Shown here piece after piece: positions 12,273 to 25,083 of a DNA stretch of 64,000 nt. Position numbers and translations under genes: made by a program. The stretch spans positions 1 to 64,000 of the forward strand of contig CAXKVR010000473.1 of assembly GCA_964058845.1 (NCBI GenBank), read 5' to 3'. This DNA comes from Carex sylvatica. Lineage: Eukaryota; Streptophyta; Magnoliopsida; Poales; Cyperaceae. The stretch's first letter is position 1. Each line of letters starts with the position of its first letter. The notes beneath the pieces were generated by a model. That model did not search any database and had not been told where the DNA came from. It was given only the letters and a program-made list of their open reading frames with translations.

Positions 12273-12495
12273 TTGTTCGTGTATCATAACGAAATCAGTG
12301 ATAATAAAATTTACAGCAAGAGGCCTTACCCTATTTATGAATTATTTTCTGAATTATTCAATTTCATAAAAATCACTGCTATTTTTGAATTAGCTTCAAT
12401 CATATATCATTAGCTATTTATGAAATTTATCAGTATGTTCTTAATTTTTTTAGGAGATAAATATACATCAAAATTTCACTGAAAAGGATTAAAAC

Positions 12496-12662
12496 CAAGG
12501 TTCTAAATAGTGCGCTATAGGTTATAGCACTGTTATAGTGTTTTCGAACTATAAAAATTATGACACTATCGGCGGTATAGTACGCTATTCTAAGCTATAT
12601 AAACGTAGCATTGTTTTTTTAACCAATTCGCTACGACACAATTAATGCTATTTAAATCTCTG
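12496..12662. mobile_element. hAT-like MITE with perfect 8 bp target duplication
   Basis: The 167 bp element starts CAAGGTTCTAAATAG and ends CTATTTAAATCTCTG, with flanking ATTAAAAC at 12488-12495 and 12663-12670. The body is full of short palindromic words such as GCTATAGGTTATAGC. It is non-coding. The 8 bp duplication supports a hAT origin. Confidence 0.82.
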
Positions 12663-12670
12663 ATTAAAAC

Positions 12671-15174
12671 AATATTTTTTTTCATCTTTCAGACGACAAT
12701 ATCAAATACGCTAGATTTTATTTTCAAGACTTAAAATTGAGCCAAATCTAACCTGAGGAGCATATGCCGATTTATTTTTTCATGCTTAATAATCTAAAAC
12801 GGGACGCTGGCATATTTGATTCTGATATATTATTGCTTAAATTAAAAAATCGGAACATGGAAGGCTTGATTTGTAAATTTGCAATCTAAACAATTCATGG
12901 AGCCCACGAAAAGGAGGAACATAGAAGGCTTTCCGTTTCCGGACACTTTGTCTGACTCTCCTTAACAGAAACTCTAGATCTGCTACGGTCACTTATGAAT
13001 AGGTTCCTAATTTAATTATAGGACTAACAAAAAAAATTGTTGTTCCGTCGTAGCTCGCACAAGATCGACTCGGAAAAAGTTTGTTATTAGTTTCCTCAAA
13101 ATTTTAGTTCAACTTCTTCGTATTAGTGAATTCAAGTTTGGCTCGTTACAGAAAAATAATGAAAGTATTTTTCAACTATTTTATTATTTTTTGTGTTCAT
13201 CATAAGAGAATGAAACTCATTATAAGAAAAAAATAAGTTATTTTTTTCCAGTTTATAATCTATGCACAATTCACATTGTCTAATTACCGAAAATCATCAA
13301 TTTATGTATATTAGTATCGTAAACAAATTATTTCGACTCGACTCATTCTGATATGAGTTTGAGTTCAAGCTTTGTCTAACTCAATTCAGCTCTTGTTCAT
13401 AGCCCTTCCTACAATATCTGAGTACTGGTGACTAACTGACTATAGAATGCGTGATGGATACATCAGATTCGTTTCACACTTTCACACCCCAAAACAGTCT
13501 CAGAAAATTCCCAGGCAAGTTTGGTACAAAAGAATATTCTTGGGATATTCCTTTTCTCTTTTAAACTGTTCTTAACGGATATTCCTTTTCTCGTCTCATC
13601 TCCCATAGGCAAGTGATAAAAAGGTTCCAACACACGAGTGACACTACTAGATTCGGTTTTTATTCATTACTACTAAGTCTGATAAAATTGAAAGAAAAAA
13701 AAAATCACCCCACAAATATCAAGGGGTTCTCATTTTGATTAGATGGCCTAAGAATATTATAAATTTTGTATCATTACTTCTGCAACAACAAACGCAGGGA
13801 CAGATATAAAGTCAAATAAGAAATACTTAATTATCTCCATGATTTAAAATTTGTAATCATATGTATTATACATAGAAATTTAATTAAATTAATGATTCAC
13901 TGCTTTTCTCATAACATATTAAATGTATACTTGTAGTCTAGTGGTTAGAATTTCATCTTGTGATCATAAAAATTTGATTTCAAATTTCAGTAGCCACATA
14001 TTCATATCAGGTATTTTAACTTTTAGCTCCCAACTGAATAAATTTTGTAATACCGTCTCTGAGTAAACGTTAACTTGTTAGCCGATCAATTTGTTATTAG
14101 ATTAAATTGTTTATCTTTTATCTTCTAAAGAATCATAATGAAACATATTTGGAACTGCATGCTGGTTTGAAACAATAATATTTTTTAATAAATCGTTCCA
14201 TTTTGTAATATGATTATTGTATTTTTAGTAAATTAACCGGAGAGCCACGGTCAGATTTAAATTTTTTTTTTTTTTTGTATTTTTGTATTCTGCAACACGA
14301 AGAGATGTAATTTATTTTACAACAAAAAATAATCGAGCAATCAATACTACGATCGAAATCGAATCTTGATAGATCTTAAATGGTTATAATAGAGAATTTT
14401 ATACACGAAGAAGAAAAGAATAATATTTTTTGCTTTGTGAAGAAAAGTATACAGAAGACTAGCGAGGTTGCAAGCCCGCAAGAGCATTTTCGGGTGTACT
14501 GGTTCTATACTTCTATGGATCATATAGTTAGAGAGAGAAGAGGCCCGTAATGAATTACAGGCCGATCCCTTCTATAAATCAACTTCCAAATTCACCAGCC
14601 CAAAATATACACACACTTACCAGGGTCTTGTTCCTCCAGCTGTCTCAATTCCCAACCGTGGGCCCGTAACTACCACGTGAGATGGCCGTTGGATGGTCCC
14701 CTTCAGGTCACGATTTGTTCTGTACTTTTATTCTTTTGCCAGATAATAAACCAGGCATATTGTGAACTCCTGTCTATACCTTGCCTCCAATTCTGTTAGT
14801 GCAAAATAACAAGCATATTATTAAGAATCAAATCATAGATAACTATGAACAAAAAAAACATGTATACATCAAGGAGAGCATCTACTGCGCAAAGAATAAA
14901 GCACAGTCCACATCCATAAAGGGAGAAATAAAAGTATCTCTACCTTTTGAAACCCAAGTTTCAAGCTAATATAAGTACAAATAATAAATGAAGTTATGTG
15001 GAAGGAACTAAGACGAACAACTGTCAATACTATATGATACATAATGATTTGCAAAAATCAATTATACAAAGAGAAAGAAAAAAATTAATTAATTAAATAC
15101 ACAGAGAAATATGAAACAAAACGAGGGGGTACGAAAGAATTGAAGAAAGGAAGCTCAGTGGTTATCGTACCACT
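12671..15174. other. Intergenic region downstream of the GT64 gene
   Basis: AT-rich DNA without a convincing gene. A more GC-balanced stretch at about 14460-14760 carries CCACGTGAGATGGCCGTTGG-like sequence but no open frame. A weak tRNA-like segment at 13932-13990 is listed separately. Confidence 0.5.
13932..13990 (+). repeat. Possible tRNA-derived SINE head or decayed tRNA-like sequence
   Basis: The words TAGTCTAGTGGTTAGAATTT and, about 30 bp later, GATTTCAAATTTC resemble the A and B boxes of a RNA polymerase III promoter as in a tRNA. The anticodon arm and acceptor stem do not pair well, so it is not a working tRNA. A tRNA-derived SINE is possible; its 3' end is not resolved. Confidence 0.3.
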
Positions 15175-18100
15175 TCACCAGAACCATGTAGATTGGCTAT
15201 CAACAGCCTTCATTCTGGTTGGTACCAACGGCATGGTACCATAGATGGCAGCAAAGTCATTTACACACTTAGATCTCTTCGCAATGTGACCTCCTAGGCT
15301 GCTAATTCCAGTCGATCCGATCTCACGAATTTTTCCTGTTGGTTAATCATTATTTGCAAATTCATCTTAGCCATAGGTTCAAATTTAGCATTAAAAAAAA
15401 AAATTCTTAAAGATGTGTAACAATTAACTATTATTTCATTTGATAATTACTTCTTTTTTAGCGCCATCCACAGGGGCGGACCCAACTGAGCCCATGTGGG
15501 GCCGTTGCCCACCCCGCCTAATTTAAATTTTTTGTAGAAGATATACGGGGACCCACAAAATTTGGGCCATCCCTGAAAATAATTTTGACCCTTCGGGAAA
15601 GCCCAAAGGCCTAATTTACCTGATTTCTTTATGATTGAATGTACAAATTAAGTAAGTTAATCCCTTTTTTCTTCAAATTTGTCAATCAGAGCATTAATTA
15701 GGATTAGCTAATGGGTTTGAAACCCAAATCGCTATCCCCAGAATGCAAAATGTACAAGGACAGGTTTCAGCTTACAATATATGCAACATACTATTATAAA
15801 AAAAAGAGTAAACATCAACACAATAAAAAAAGGAATAGAGAGGAGAAAAATAAGAAAATGAAAGATAATCACCTTGAACCCAGATGGGAGGAGAACCGGT
15901 GACATTTGCAACAAGGAAGGACATTGCAATATCTTCACAATTCCTACAGGAAAATTTAAATAAAAGAAATTTTAAAATTTTGCTAAAACAAAACATGCTG
16001 TCAGAAAACCATTTTTTGTTGTGAAGGGATAAGTATAATTATGGCAATTGTAGGCCCTAGGTTCTCCATAAAGCATGGAGCTTTGCAATCGCAATTCCAT
16101 CATGTGAATAGCAATATATCTATTTTTTTCCTTTCTTTACTAAAAGGTCATAAAAAGTCATCTAATATCTTAAATTAATAGAGAAGGTAACAAACAAACA
16201 AACAAAAATCTGGTAACTGGTACCAGGTCGAACTGATGTACAATCCTGCTATTTTTTTGTTCTTTTGTTTTTTGAAATAAAAAGTCTTATTACTGGCTTG
16301 GCACTACAAAAAACTGAAAATTAGATAAGTAAAATTGCCATATGAGGAAAATGTGATGACCTGTTTTTCGTCACATAATCACGGATCGATGGTAGCATTT
16401 GGTTTGTGTATATAGCGAGATATTGTTTGTGGAAGAAAGCAGCCTTAGAAAGAATCATACTGTATGAACCGCTCCACCATACAGACCACCACCCACCGTA
16501 AATATATTGTTCCTCCATGCAGTTTTCCTGCACAGATAAACATATCTACTTCAATAATTAATTAGAGGTAGTTTCTCGCTTTCTTCTATAAATTGCCATT
16601 TACAATCATAATTCTCACTTCTTCACTCTACCAGTCAAGTATCTAATTAGATAATTTAATTAATCAGAAGTAATCTGCTCTCCTGACAAAATTAACAAAG
16701 TTTTTTTTTTTTTTGAGGAAAAGCCCGTAGGTGTCAAAATTAACAAAGTGCTAGCATGTGGAGAAAGCAAAAAGTGAAAAGAAAAAAAAGTATCATCTCA
16801 CATGTACAAGAAGAAAACAAAAAAAAATGAGGAAATAAATGATGCCACAGCTCTGTGACTGAATTATATGCTTGCTTATGTTACTTTTGCTGCCTGTATG
16901 CAACCTCCCAAAAGACCCCTTTCGTATTTGATCTCACTAAAACATTAATAGAATGGCAAACAAATCTGCACTTTTCTGTACAGTCAGCATGATTGAGATG
17001 CAATTGTTATGGCATTTTGTGCTCGGATTGATTCATAAAACTCAAAAATAATGAAATAAAAAGGTCACAAAAGCAAGGAAAAGTAATTCATATGGAGGTA
17101 AGGAATCATATATACCGTTGGATCACGCAACCAATGCATACGAGGTACGAATCCCACCATCGATGAAGGGGCACTATTCCATACAGTATAAGCAAATTCC
17201 AAGGATGAACAAGGAGTTATGACATCGTCATCAATAGAATAAATAGCATCTGTTCTCAAATCTTTCATCTCCTTGAATCGGTTGTTAAGGCTGTCTTCTT
17301 GATTCACGTCAAATTTTATTTCTATTTCTCTACCACCCTTTGACTTCGATCTTACTAATCTCTTTAAACTGTCAATCAAGGAATTTTGTGGGAGATCAGG
17401 TTCACTCCATACAACATGAATTGAATCGACACCGGCACAGGAGGAATAGTGAGCTACTGTTCGCCTCAGAAGGTCGTTTCTCTTCCATGTATTGATCACT
17501 ACTGTATAACCCTTCCTGTAAAAACATAGAACTACCAAATAAGCAAATAAGGTAGCTACTAATTGCTTAATTAAATACCATAGATCATCTGAGGTTATTG
17601 ACCAAATAAACACACAAAAGCATACATGTATTGAAATTTGAAATATTTAAAACTCAAGTAAGGTGGCTCCATACTCTAATTTCAATATTTTTCAGAGCAA
17701 GGTTTTGCTTTAGGACCTGAATGAATATCGGCATGAATTTCTTCTGTTTATAAAAAAAACAATCAAGAGAAAGCAGTTGACTTTCTACTCGTAATTCTAG
17801 AACCCATGCCTTGACACAGCAGGAAATTGCAAACGGAGCGAACGAAATTGAATAAAAATGGTCAATAAAATTGCGAAGATTAACAAGAACAGCAAACAAA
17901 CAAAAGAACAAGCTGAATGATAATTAAGCAAAATAAATTAAATAATGTATAGTGAATATAATAATATATCTATTGAAAATAAAAAAACAAACAAAAAGAA
18001 GAGCTTGAATTAATTACCCAGGGAGATGGGAGAGGGGAGGAGGCACGGAGGAGAAGGTCCTGGTGGCAAGGAAAACCAGGAATAAAGAGAAAGAGACGCT

Positions 18101-18244
18101 AAGAGAGCAGAGGAGAAGAAGCCTCATCTTGCTCCCTCCAGATTTGTTAGATCCCGCCGCGAGAAGCCTCACCATCCTTCCGATTGAATTCAACTTGCAT
18201 CGGTGCTGTTGCTGCTTCCCTTCAATTGACATTAACAATGGCAT
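15175..18244 (-). CDS. GMT1: GT64 glycosyltransferase, EPC1/GMT1 type (GIPC mannosyltransferase)
   Basis: Five exons on the minus strand: 18244-18018, 17515-17116, 16527-16361, 15943-15873 and 15335-15175, all GT-AG and in phase, encode 341 residues. A hydrophobic segment at about 41-60 fits a Golgi signal anchor. The catalytic domain begins VVINTWKRNDLLRRTV; the nucleotide-sugar/metal motif is SIDDDV (169-174), followed by GGWWSVWWSGSYSM, NCEDIAMSF and the C-terminal end AVDSQSTWFW. This pattern matches the Arabidopsis EPC1/GMT1 protein as I recall it. GMT1 adds mannose to glycosyl inositol phosphorylceramides in the Golgi; loss affects cell adhesion and growth. The activity is inferred from family. 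An alternative start 23 codons downstream (18175) would leave the anchor intact. Intron 4 (15336-15872) carries a short GC-rich insert near 15474-15610. Confidence 0.9.
15474..15612. repeat. Short repeat-like insert in GT64 intron 4
   Basis: A GC-rich stretch starting CAGGGGCGGACCCAACTGAG stands out in an AT-rich intron. The opening AGGGGCGGACCCA is a start I associate with dispersed plant repeats, but I found no matching end or target duplication. Confidence 0.3.
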
Positions 18245-18306
18245 CGCCTAACCTCGCCTCCTCCTCAGTTCTCACTTGGGTCCCTTCAATGTGATGTGTT
18301 TTGTTA

Positions 18307-18307
<1 letters not shown>

Positions 18308-18341
<34 letters not shown>
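18308..18341. repeat. GA/CT microsatellite in the GT64 5' leader region
   Basis: A run of about 14 GA units lies 65-95 bp upstream of the GT64 start. On the transcribed strand it is a CT tract, a usual feature of plant 5' untranslated regions and GAGA-type promoter contexts. Confidence 0.8.
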
Positions 18342-18345
<4 letters not shown>

Positions 18346-18567
18346 GAAGAATGGAGGAGATGGTTTGGTTAGGTGCGATAATATGGCAACGTGTAAATTT
18401 AGGTGAGGGGGAAAGGAGGAAGGGAGAAGAGAAGGCGACGGTATTGTGTGTGTGACCGTACTGTACCGATATTTGGTTTGACTCGGCTACTATTTGTTTT
18501 CTAGCGATCTGGAATAATGGGAAATTTGATTTTGGATAACAGGAGAAATGGGAATTCAAATCCTCCC

Positions 18568-18741
18568 GGTACCGCAAAAAGAGATCTTTTACAAATAGTT
18601 GATCCGGACTGTTATTTTAACTTTACACGAATCTCAAAGGCACAAATAATACTGGCCCCTGCGCCATCCGAATAAGCATCGGGTGAGGAGTAATATGGAC
18701 CGTTATTATAGTAATTGTAAAAGATTCCTTTTCACGGTACC
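18568..18741. mobile_element. Foldback element upstream of the GT64 gene
   Basis: The arms read GGTACCGCAAAAAGAGATCT and, inverted, GGTACCGTGAAAAGGAATCT, each about 40 bp, around a unique centre. The element is 174 bp and lies about 325 bp upstream of the GT64 start, within its likely promoter. No target duplication is evident. Confidence 0.65.
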
Positions 18742-19492
18742 GGGGAGAAATTGGATCCGGAGAAATAGTGGGACGCAGGACGCTTCTTTTATAACTTTCC
18801 TCCTCATATTTCAGATATATTTAATATCATAATTTCTAGAATTATGCTTCAGCACTGTGCTCTGTGCGTAGCGTAAATTGATAGTTTGATACGTATTGTG
18901 ATTTATTTTTTCATATTTGAAGTTCAAGTAGTCAATTTGAAATAATACACTGAGAGATCAATTTTTTTTTACTATTATCTTAGATAAATAGAAAATCATA
19001 TGGTCTAAAGATTTTGGGCGCTGAAATAATGATTTTCTATTTATATAAATCAATAGTAAAAAAACTAGAAAATGTAAAATTTGACCAATAACAATATTTT
19101 TATATGAATTATGTTAAGCAGTTGAGATTGATTATTTGTTTTTAATATTTCGACTTTATTTTGATAGTATCAAAAGTATACAAAAATACATCAATATGGA
19201 CAAATTTTGAACGTTGATTTCTCGACTTATTAATTTATATAAAAATAAATAAAATAAATATTATTTTTTTATGTAAATATAAAAAAATATATTATTTTTT
19301 TATGTAAATATAAAAAAATAAAAATTACATCTAACAATAGTTTAATTAAATATTTAATTTCAGTCACTTGATAAGTTTTGCGGAACAGAATCTAAGTATC
19401 TAATTGTCGGTTTCAACTTTGAACTTCGAAGAATAATAACAGCCAGCAGCCTCTGCTGGGGTATTACTCAAAAAAAAAACTTTGAAGAATAA
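18742..19492. other. AT-rich intergenic DNA
   Basis: No gene. Between about 18900 and 19140 there are decayed words related to the foldback-element bodies (TAGATAAATAGAAAATCATATGGTCTAAAG). A 40 bp direct duplication (TATTTTTTTATGTAAATATA) occurs at about 19261-19320. Confidence 0.45.
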
Positions 19493-20510
19493 CGGCCATT
19501 TTTATTAAAATTCTAAAAAAAAAAAAATTTACATATTTGCCCTTCAGTTTGTTTGTTTTTTAAAACTGCCCCAACTATTAGGTCCACGGGCGGCCCAGTG
19601 TCCATATCACAGACCGTTAGGCCCACTAGGGACCGTTATTTTTTAATACTTGATCTTGATTCTTAATAATTATTTTATTCAAATATATACAATGAAATAT
19701 GATTAGATTGCATCAATGATGTCAATTTCTTTTTTTTTTTAGAGAATAATTGAATTATTTGATTATTGTCAACTATACCATTTGCTCAAAGATAGGCAAG
19801 CGAACACAATAAATAGTAAATGCATTTTAAAATAATTGGATAATAATTGAATAATCTCTTAGGCTTTTGACTAAATAAAATACCGATCGTTATATGCCCT
19901 CCGTTGAACGAAAACTTAAACTGAATTTTTGAGACACTAAACGACATTTTTTTTATAACACTAATTATGGATAATAATTGTTTTTAGTGCTTGGCTGCTG
20001 AGTTTGGACTTAGTACCATACCAGAGGTCAGTCTAGGGTGCTTTGTGCATGGACAGAGATCTAATTTGAGGTTTTAACATATTTTAGTAGCTCTAAACTA
20101 CTGTTTTAGTACCATAAATAAAGAGAAGAAGATCAAAGCTCCAAGATATCATTTAAAAATTATTAAGAATCAAGGCTAAGTCCTTAATTAGTATTATCTT
20201 TAGACTTGTGATATCCAACTGACAAATCAAATCAAAGTTAAAAAGAGTTCCGACATCTCACTCATAAATATATCAAATGTCTTACTTTTTGGCATACACC
20301 CTAAATAATAAAATCAAAACTTCACAAAATTATTTAAATGAAAAAATTAAGATCTCGAAGAAAAAAAAATAGGACCGCCCCAGCCCCAGGCGGTTCGATC
20401 TGGTATGGACACTGGGCCGCCCGTGGGCCTGGCGGTTGGGACAGTTTTTAAAAAAAATCCAAGGACAGATCTGTAAAAACTTTTTTTTTAGGATTTTAAT
20501 AAAATGGCCG
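19493..20510. mobile_element. Mutator-like non-autonomous element with GC-rich subterminal arms (copy A)
   Basis: The 1018 bp element is bounded by GAAGAATAA on both sides (19484-19492 and 20511-20519), a perfect 9 bp duplication. Ends are CGGCCATTTT(T)ATTAAAAT and its complement, and the inverted repeat continues about 130 bp with CCGCC/GGCGG words. It shares segments with 28950-29605 but with one half inverted. No transposase is present. Confidence 0.88.
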
Positions 20511-20742
20511 GAAGAATAATAACAAAATAAAATAGACAGATTCAATGTTTTTTACTCCATACTATCCATTCTGACTTATATGAAAAAAAAAAAAAAAAAT
20601 CTGATTTTTATATTTAACTATTTAATAATTAATTCTACAGTTCAACTCCGCTTGGATCTTATGTGCCTTTGCCCCATGTGCTGATCCTGTCATGCTTGAT
20701 TGGCAGATTCTATCTTAACGAATTAATAACGAATACTGCAAG

Positions 20743-21209
20743 TAGGGGTGTCAATGATACTCTTTTATCCGTTTATCCGATCCGTATCGTATTAAAAAAA
20801 CAAATAAGAGTACGATTTTTTTTTTCGGTAGCTTATCAGGTATGAATAGGAGTAATAATTTTTTTTCATTATCTTACGTGTTATCTTATAAGATAATTTT
20901 TAAAAATAAAATTATATATATAGATATATATATTTATATGAAGATAATACATGATACAATATAGTTCTGTATTTAAATAAATTCTCTTAATACAAATTAG
21001 TTGTATTCATTATTTTTATTTTCTTGTTTGAAAAATATTTTATCGAAAATACAAAATGAGATGTCAATGATACTTTCATATCTTTTATCCGATCCGTGCT
21101 AGTATTAAAAAAAAAACATATAAAATTAAATATTTCTTTTTATTATCATAATAGGTATGGATATGAAAATGTCTTTATCCGACCCGTAATGAACCCGTTG
21201 ACACCTCTA
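20743..21209. mobile_element. hAT-like non-autonomous element (TAGGGGTGTCAATG ends)
   Basis: The left end is TAGGGGTGTCAATGATAC and the right end is CCGTTGACACCTCTA, its imperfect complement. The body repeats ATCCGATCCGT words and is AT-rich. An exact 8 bp duplication was not found, so the element is old or the right end is imprecise. Relatives are at 25270-25830 and 31827. Confidence 0.6.
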
Positions 21210-21885
21210 ACGGGCCTAACAGCAAGATCCGGTTACAGCTAATTGCTTTTTGTGTCGGGGTGAAACAATTTAACAACTTATGTATAAGCAGATGACATAA
21301 ATAGTTATTGTAACCAGAAGCTTATCGTGCTTATACGCCAAAATAATAAAATAAAGAAAAGAAGAAATTTGAACTACGTTTCTATTTCGTAATCGTGTTC
21401 ATTTGAAGGTGAAAAATTGAATAAAAAAAACATTGTTGAATTAATGAAAATCATCTTTCAAATAGATTAACTTTTTATAGAACCTCTTTTATAGAATACT
21501 GGTAAATTAGAGAAGGAATTAACTCGTAACATATATTTATAAAAAAAATATTTACAGGCTGATCGTGTTGTTTTTAATTATGTAGGTTTTTTAAATCAAT
21601 AAATATTATTTATGTTTAAAATTTACTTGATTATTTTTTGTAAAAATCATTATTGTGAAAATTTAATTTATTATAAAATAAATATTTTATTAGAACAAAA
21701 CTTCAAAAAAATTATAATATACAATAAACAAAGAAATGGAATAACAATTCAAGCTTAAAACCCCCCTTGTGTCTGCGAAAAGGAATTGGCTGGCGCTTTC
21801 TTTTATTCAAATACTAAAATCTTCTTTTTTGTGTTTTTGAATCAGTATACCCGAATCTTCAAAAGAGAGAGAGCATGGAAAGAAG

Positions 21886-22372
21886 TAGGGTTGTTTATTG
21901 GATTCAGTTTATTTGATTTTGAATCAAACCGATGGTTTGGTTTTTGGTTTAAATAATTTGGTTCGGTTGAATTTTGAAATTACATAATTTTTTAATATTG
22001 GGTTTGGTTAAATCTATTTTATTTTGAATCAACCAGACAAACTAAAACTTGATATTTACTTGAATTACTTCGGTTTATATTTAATTTGGTTTAATTTTTT
22101 TATTTCGGTTCAACTAACACACATCTTGATATTTATTTCTATAATTATATTAATTGTGCTGGTGTATATATTGATTTTTGACATTTTAAAATTAAATATT
22201 TTTGATTGCAGTACAATTAAACAAATCGAAATTTACAGCGTTTTTTTTGTTTGCTTCTATTGTTATTTAATTGATAAGTTTGATTAGATTTAAGAAAAAA
22301 TGAATAAAATTTTGATTTAATTATTTGAAGGATCATCTCTAGCGATCTCACTTGAGGTTGACATCTCTAACT
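21886..22372. mobile_element. Old hAT-like element, same family as the SKI2 intron 1 insertion
   Basis: It starts TAGGGTTGTTTATTGGATTC and ends near GGTTGACATCTCTA. The body, with many GGTTTGGTT/AACCAAAC words, lines up with the element at 43541-44096. A 87-codon open frame inside (22024-22287) is a by-product of the AT-rich body, not a gene. Confidence 0.6.
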
Positions 22373-23015
22373 AATGAACCGCCACCAGCTTTAAAATTAT
22401 GATAGTTTGGTCTAAGTATCTTTTGGATTATAATATTTGCAAACCATTTTATTATTGCTCTAGTCAAAATCAAAGGTGGGTTTAAGAATTGTCCGGCCTT
22501 TCTATGATATTTTTTATGATGCATAATTTATTCTATTCAAAAGATAGTTGCCCCTTATATATTAATTTGTTGTTTATTTCAATAAACAAATATATTTATT
22601 TATAAATTTATTTGTCTGATTAGTCCTGTTTTTTCTTTCACGTTGACTAAATTTTGGTATTGTTAAATTTTGTTTTTCCTCTTATATATTATTAAATAAG
22701 ATTTGGCTCCCAAGAGAAACTGCACAATACGCTCTCTACTCTGTATTCATCTCGATTTAAAAATCCTAGTTAATGACAAATTTGATAGATAAACATTTAT
22801 TATGGATTTTTTGTTGATTTCTGTCATAATGAAATCTTGGCGGTGAAGATAGTATCTCTGATACCTTACACGTTATTAGAGATAAAAATATAATTTTATT
22901 TTTTTATAAAATAATCAACTCGATTTTTTTTTTATAATAAGAATAATTTACTTAGCCTGCAGAAAAGTAGGGTTTAGTTGCATAAAGAAGGTAAGCACCA
23001 TTTCTACAGGACAAA
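22373..23015. other. AT-rich intergenic DNA
   Basis: No open frame, RNA gene or paired repeat was recognised here. Confidence 0.4.
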
Positions 23016-23179
23016 TACCATTAAGTTTGAGTTTTATAAAAAATAGCTCCATCGATTCTAGAAATCGGTGGAAGAAGCAATAAGTAGAAATGATCAACGC
23101 ATATTTTTTAGAATAAAATTTAAATTCTCTCTCCACCGATTCCTATGATCGATGGAGCTTTTAAACTAAATTAATGGTA
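23016..23179. mobile_element. Small foldback element (TACCATTAA ends)
   Basis: The arms read TACCATTAAGTTTGAGTTTT and its complement ending TTAATGGTA. The inner part carries a second complementary pair, CTCCATCGATTCTAGAAATC and GATTCCTATGATCGATGGAG. Length is about 164 bp; it is non-coding. Confidence 0.65.
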
Positions 23180-23352
23180 CTTATTTTATTAAAATAATTA
23201 AAATTAATTTTATTTTTAAAAAAAATACTGGAATTCTCCTTGCTCAAAGAAGGGTACACTGTCTGAGTTCTGAATTCTAACATAATTTCCAACAATTTCA
23301 TCTTCTGCTGGATTGTGAAGTGTCATGTTACAACAATGTGGTATAATAAATA

Positions 23353-24506
23353 CTTGTGAATTCCCGAAATTTTTATTAATACTCCGGAAACATACCAAAT
23401 TACTGAATCTATTCATTTTTGCGCAGGAATTCGAAAAATGCCCTGTTCGGTTAATAAATAACTGGACTGATTGATTTTGTCCGGTTAATAACTAATCGGA
23501 CAAGATCTAATTCATTTCAACAACTTTGTCCGGTTAATAATTAACCGGACTCAATCTTTTCTTTTTTCTTTTTTACAAAACATAAATTTTTAAAAATAAA
23601 TTATTTTTTATATTAAAATATTAGAAATGTTGAATATATTTCTTTGAAAATAGAAGGAATACAATATAATTTGATTTATTAGAAAGACTACAACAAATAA
23701 CCCGGATCAATATTTTTCATATCGGATTTTTTCGCGGCTGTAAGAAAAATTAATATATTTCTTTATGTGTTATTGGAAAAAAAAATAAAAATACTTGGAT
23801 TTTGAGTTATTGATCCTGGTTCAAAAGTCACTTATAGGTAAATATAAAAAATATTATCATCCTTCTAGTACATTTAATTTCGAAAAAGTTGTCTATTTTT
23901 GAAAAAAACATAAACTTTAAGTTATTTAATGATTGTTATTAAAAAAAAAATTTAAAAATAGATACAACTTTTTAGAAATTAAATGTACTAGAAGGATCAC
24001 AATAATTTTTGTTTTACCTAGAAGTGACTTTTGAACCGGGATCAATAACTCAGAATCCAAGTATTTTTATTTTTTTCAATAACACATAAATAAATATATT
24101 AATTTTTCTTACAGCCGTGAAAAATCTGATCTGAAAAATGTTGATCCAGGTTATTTGTTGCAGTCTTTCTAATAAATCAAATTATATTGTATTTTTTCTT
24201 TTTTCAAAGAAATATATTCAATATTGCTAATATTTCAATATATATATATTTTTTAATTTCTATTTAAAAAAAAATAAAAAAAAATAAATAAATAAAGAGA
24301 TTGAGTCCGGTTAATTATTAACCGGACAAAATTGTTGAAATGGGTTAGATCTTGTCCAGTTAATTATTAATCAGACAAAATCAATCAGTCCGGTTATTTA
24401 TTAATCTGACAGGATATTTTTCAAATTCCTGCATGAAAATGAATAGATTCAGTAATTTGATATATTTTTTGAGTATTAATAAAAATTTCGGTGTGAATTC
24501 ATACAT
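23353..24506. mobile_element. Giant near-complete hairpin (foldback) element
   Basis: Two arms of about 560-570 bp are inverted copies of each other, with the turn near 23930. Matched pairs include TTGTCCGGTTAATAATTAAC (near 23526) with its complement near 24330, CTTCTAGTACATTTAATTTC with its complement near 23970, and GAATTCCCGAAATTTTTATT with the right end near 24500. Almost no unpaired spacer remains. No reading frame of interest is present. The outer ends are uncertain and I could not fix a target duplication. Confidence 0.85.
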
Positions 24507-24767
24507 GAACAATTTTATATATTAGATAAGGAACACAAAATATGAGACGCGTGAATAATTTTTCAGCGTATTGTTTGACAGGAGAGTGGAAGAAAAATGA
24601 CATTAACCTTTTTTTCCTTAAATGACCCGTACAAATAAGAGGTGACAGGTCAACTAAATAAAGTAAGTGAACCGAGCGAGAACTTGAAATAATTCAAAAG
24701 AAAAAACAAAATGAAATGAATATTCCTATATAACAATAGAAGAGCGGTCAAATACTCTATTATTTTT

Positions 24768-25083
24768 ATATCCAATTACATCACACATTTTATCTTTAAT
24801 TTAAAAATTTAAACACACATTTCAAACCGTTCAATATAATATTCACATTAAAATGTGTTTGAAACTAAATTTTATATCTTTTTAAAAAAATATTATTTTT
24901 TAAGATGATACAAGATCACTGTTTTTTTTTTTTTTTATTATTTAAAAAATAGTAAAAAAATTTCAAAATAAAATAAAATTTGATCTCTAAATACATTTTA
25001 ATATAAATATCATATTGAGTTGTTTAAATTGTATGTTTAGATATTGAAATCAAAAATAATAATGTAAGATGTGATTGGAATAT
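24768..25083. mobile_element. Foldback element (ATATCCAATTACATC ends)
   Basis: The left arm is ATATCCAATTACATCACACA and the right arm ends GATGTGATTGGAATAT. The body has the same 'CCGTTCAATATAATATTCAC / AATATAAATATCATATTGAG' logic as other elements of the window. About 316 bp, AT-rich and non-coding. Boundaries are approximate. Confidence 0.6.

Noticed and set aside
13932..13990. A working tRNA gene
   Set aside because: Only A- and B-box-like words are present; the arms do not pair into a cloverleaf.
22024..22287. 87-codon open frame on the plus strand
   Set aside because: It lies inside a decayed hAT-like element, is extremely AT-rich and has no recognisable domain.
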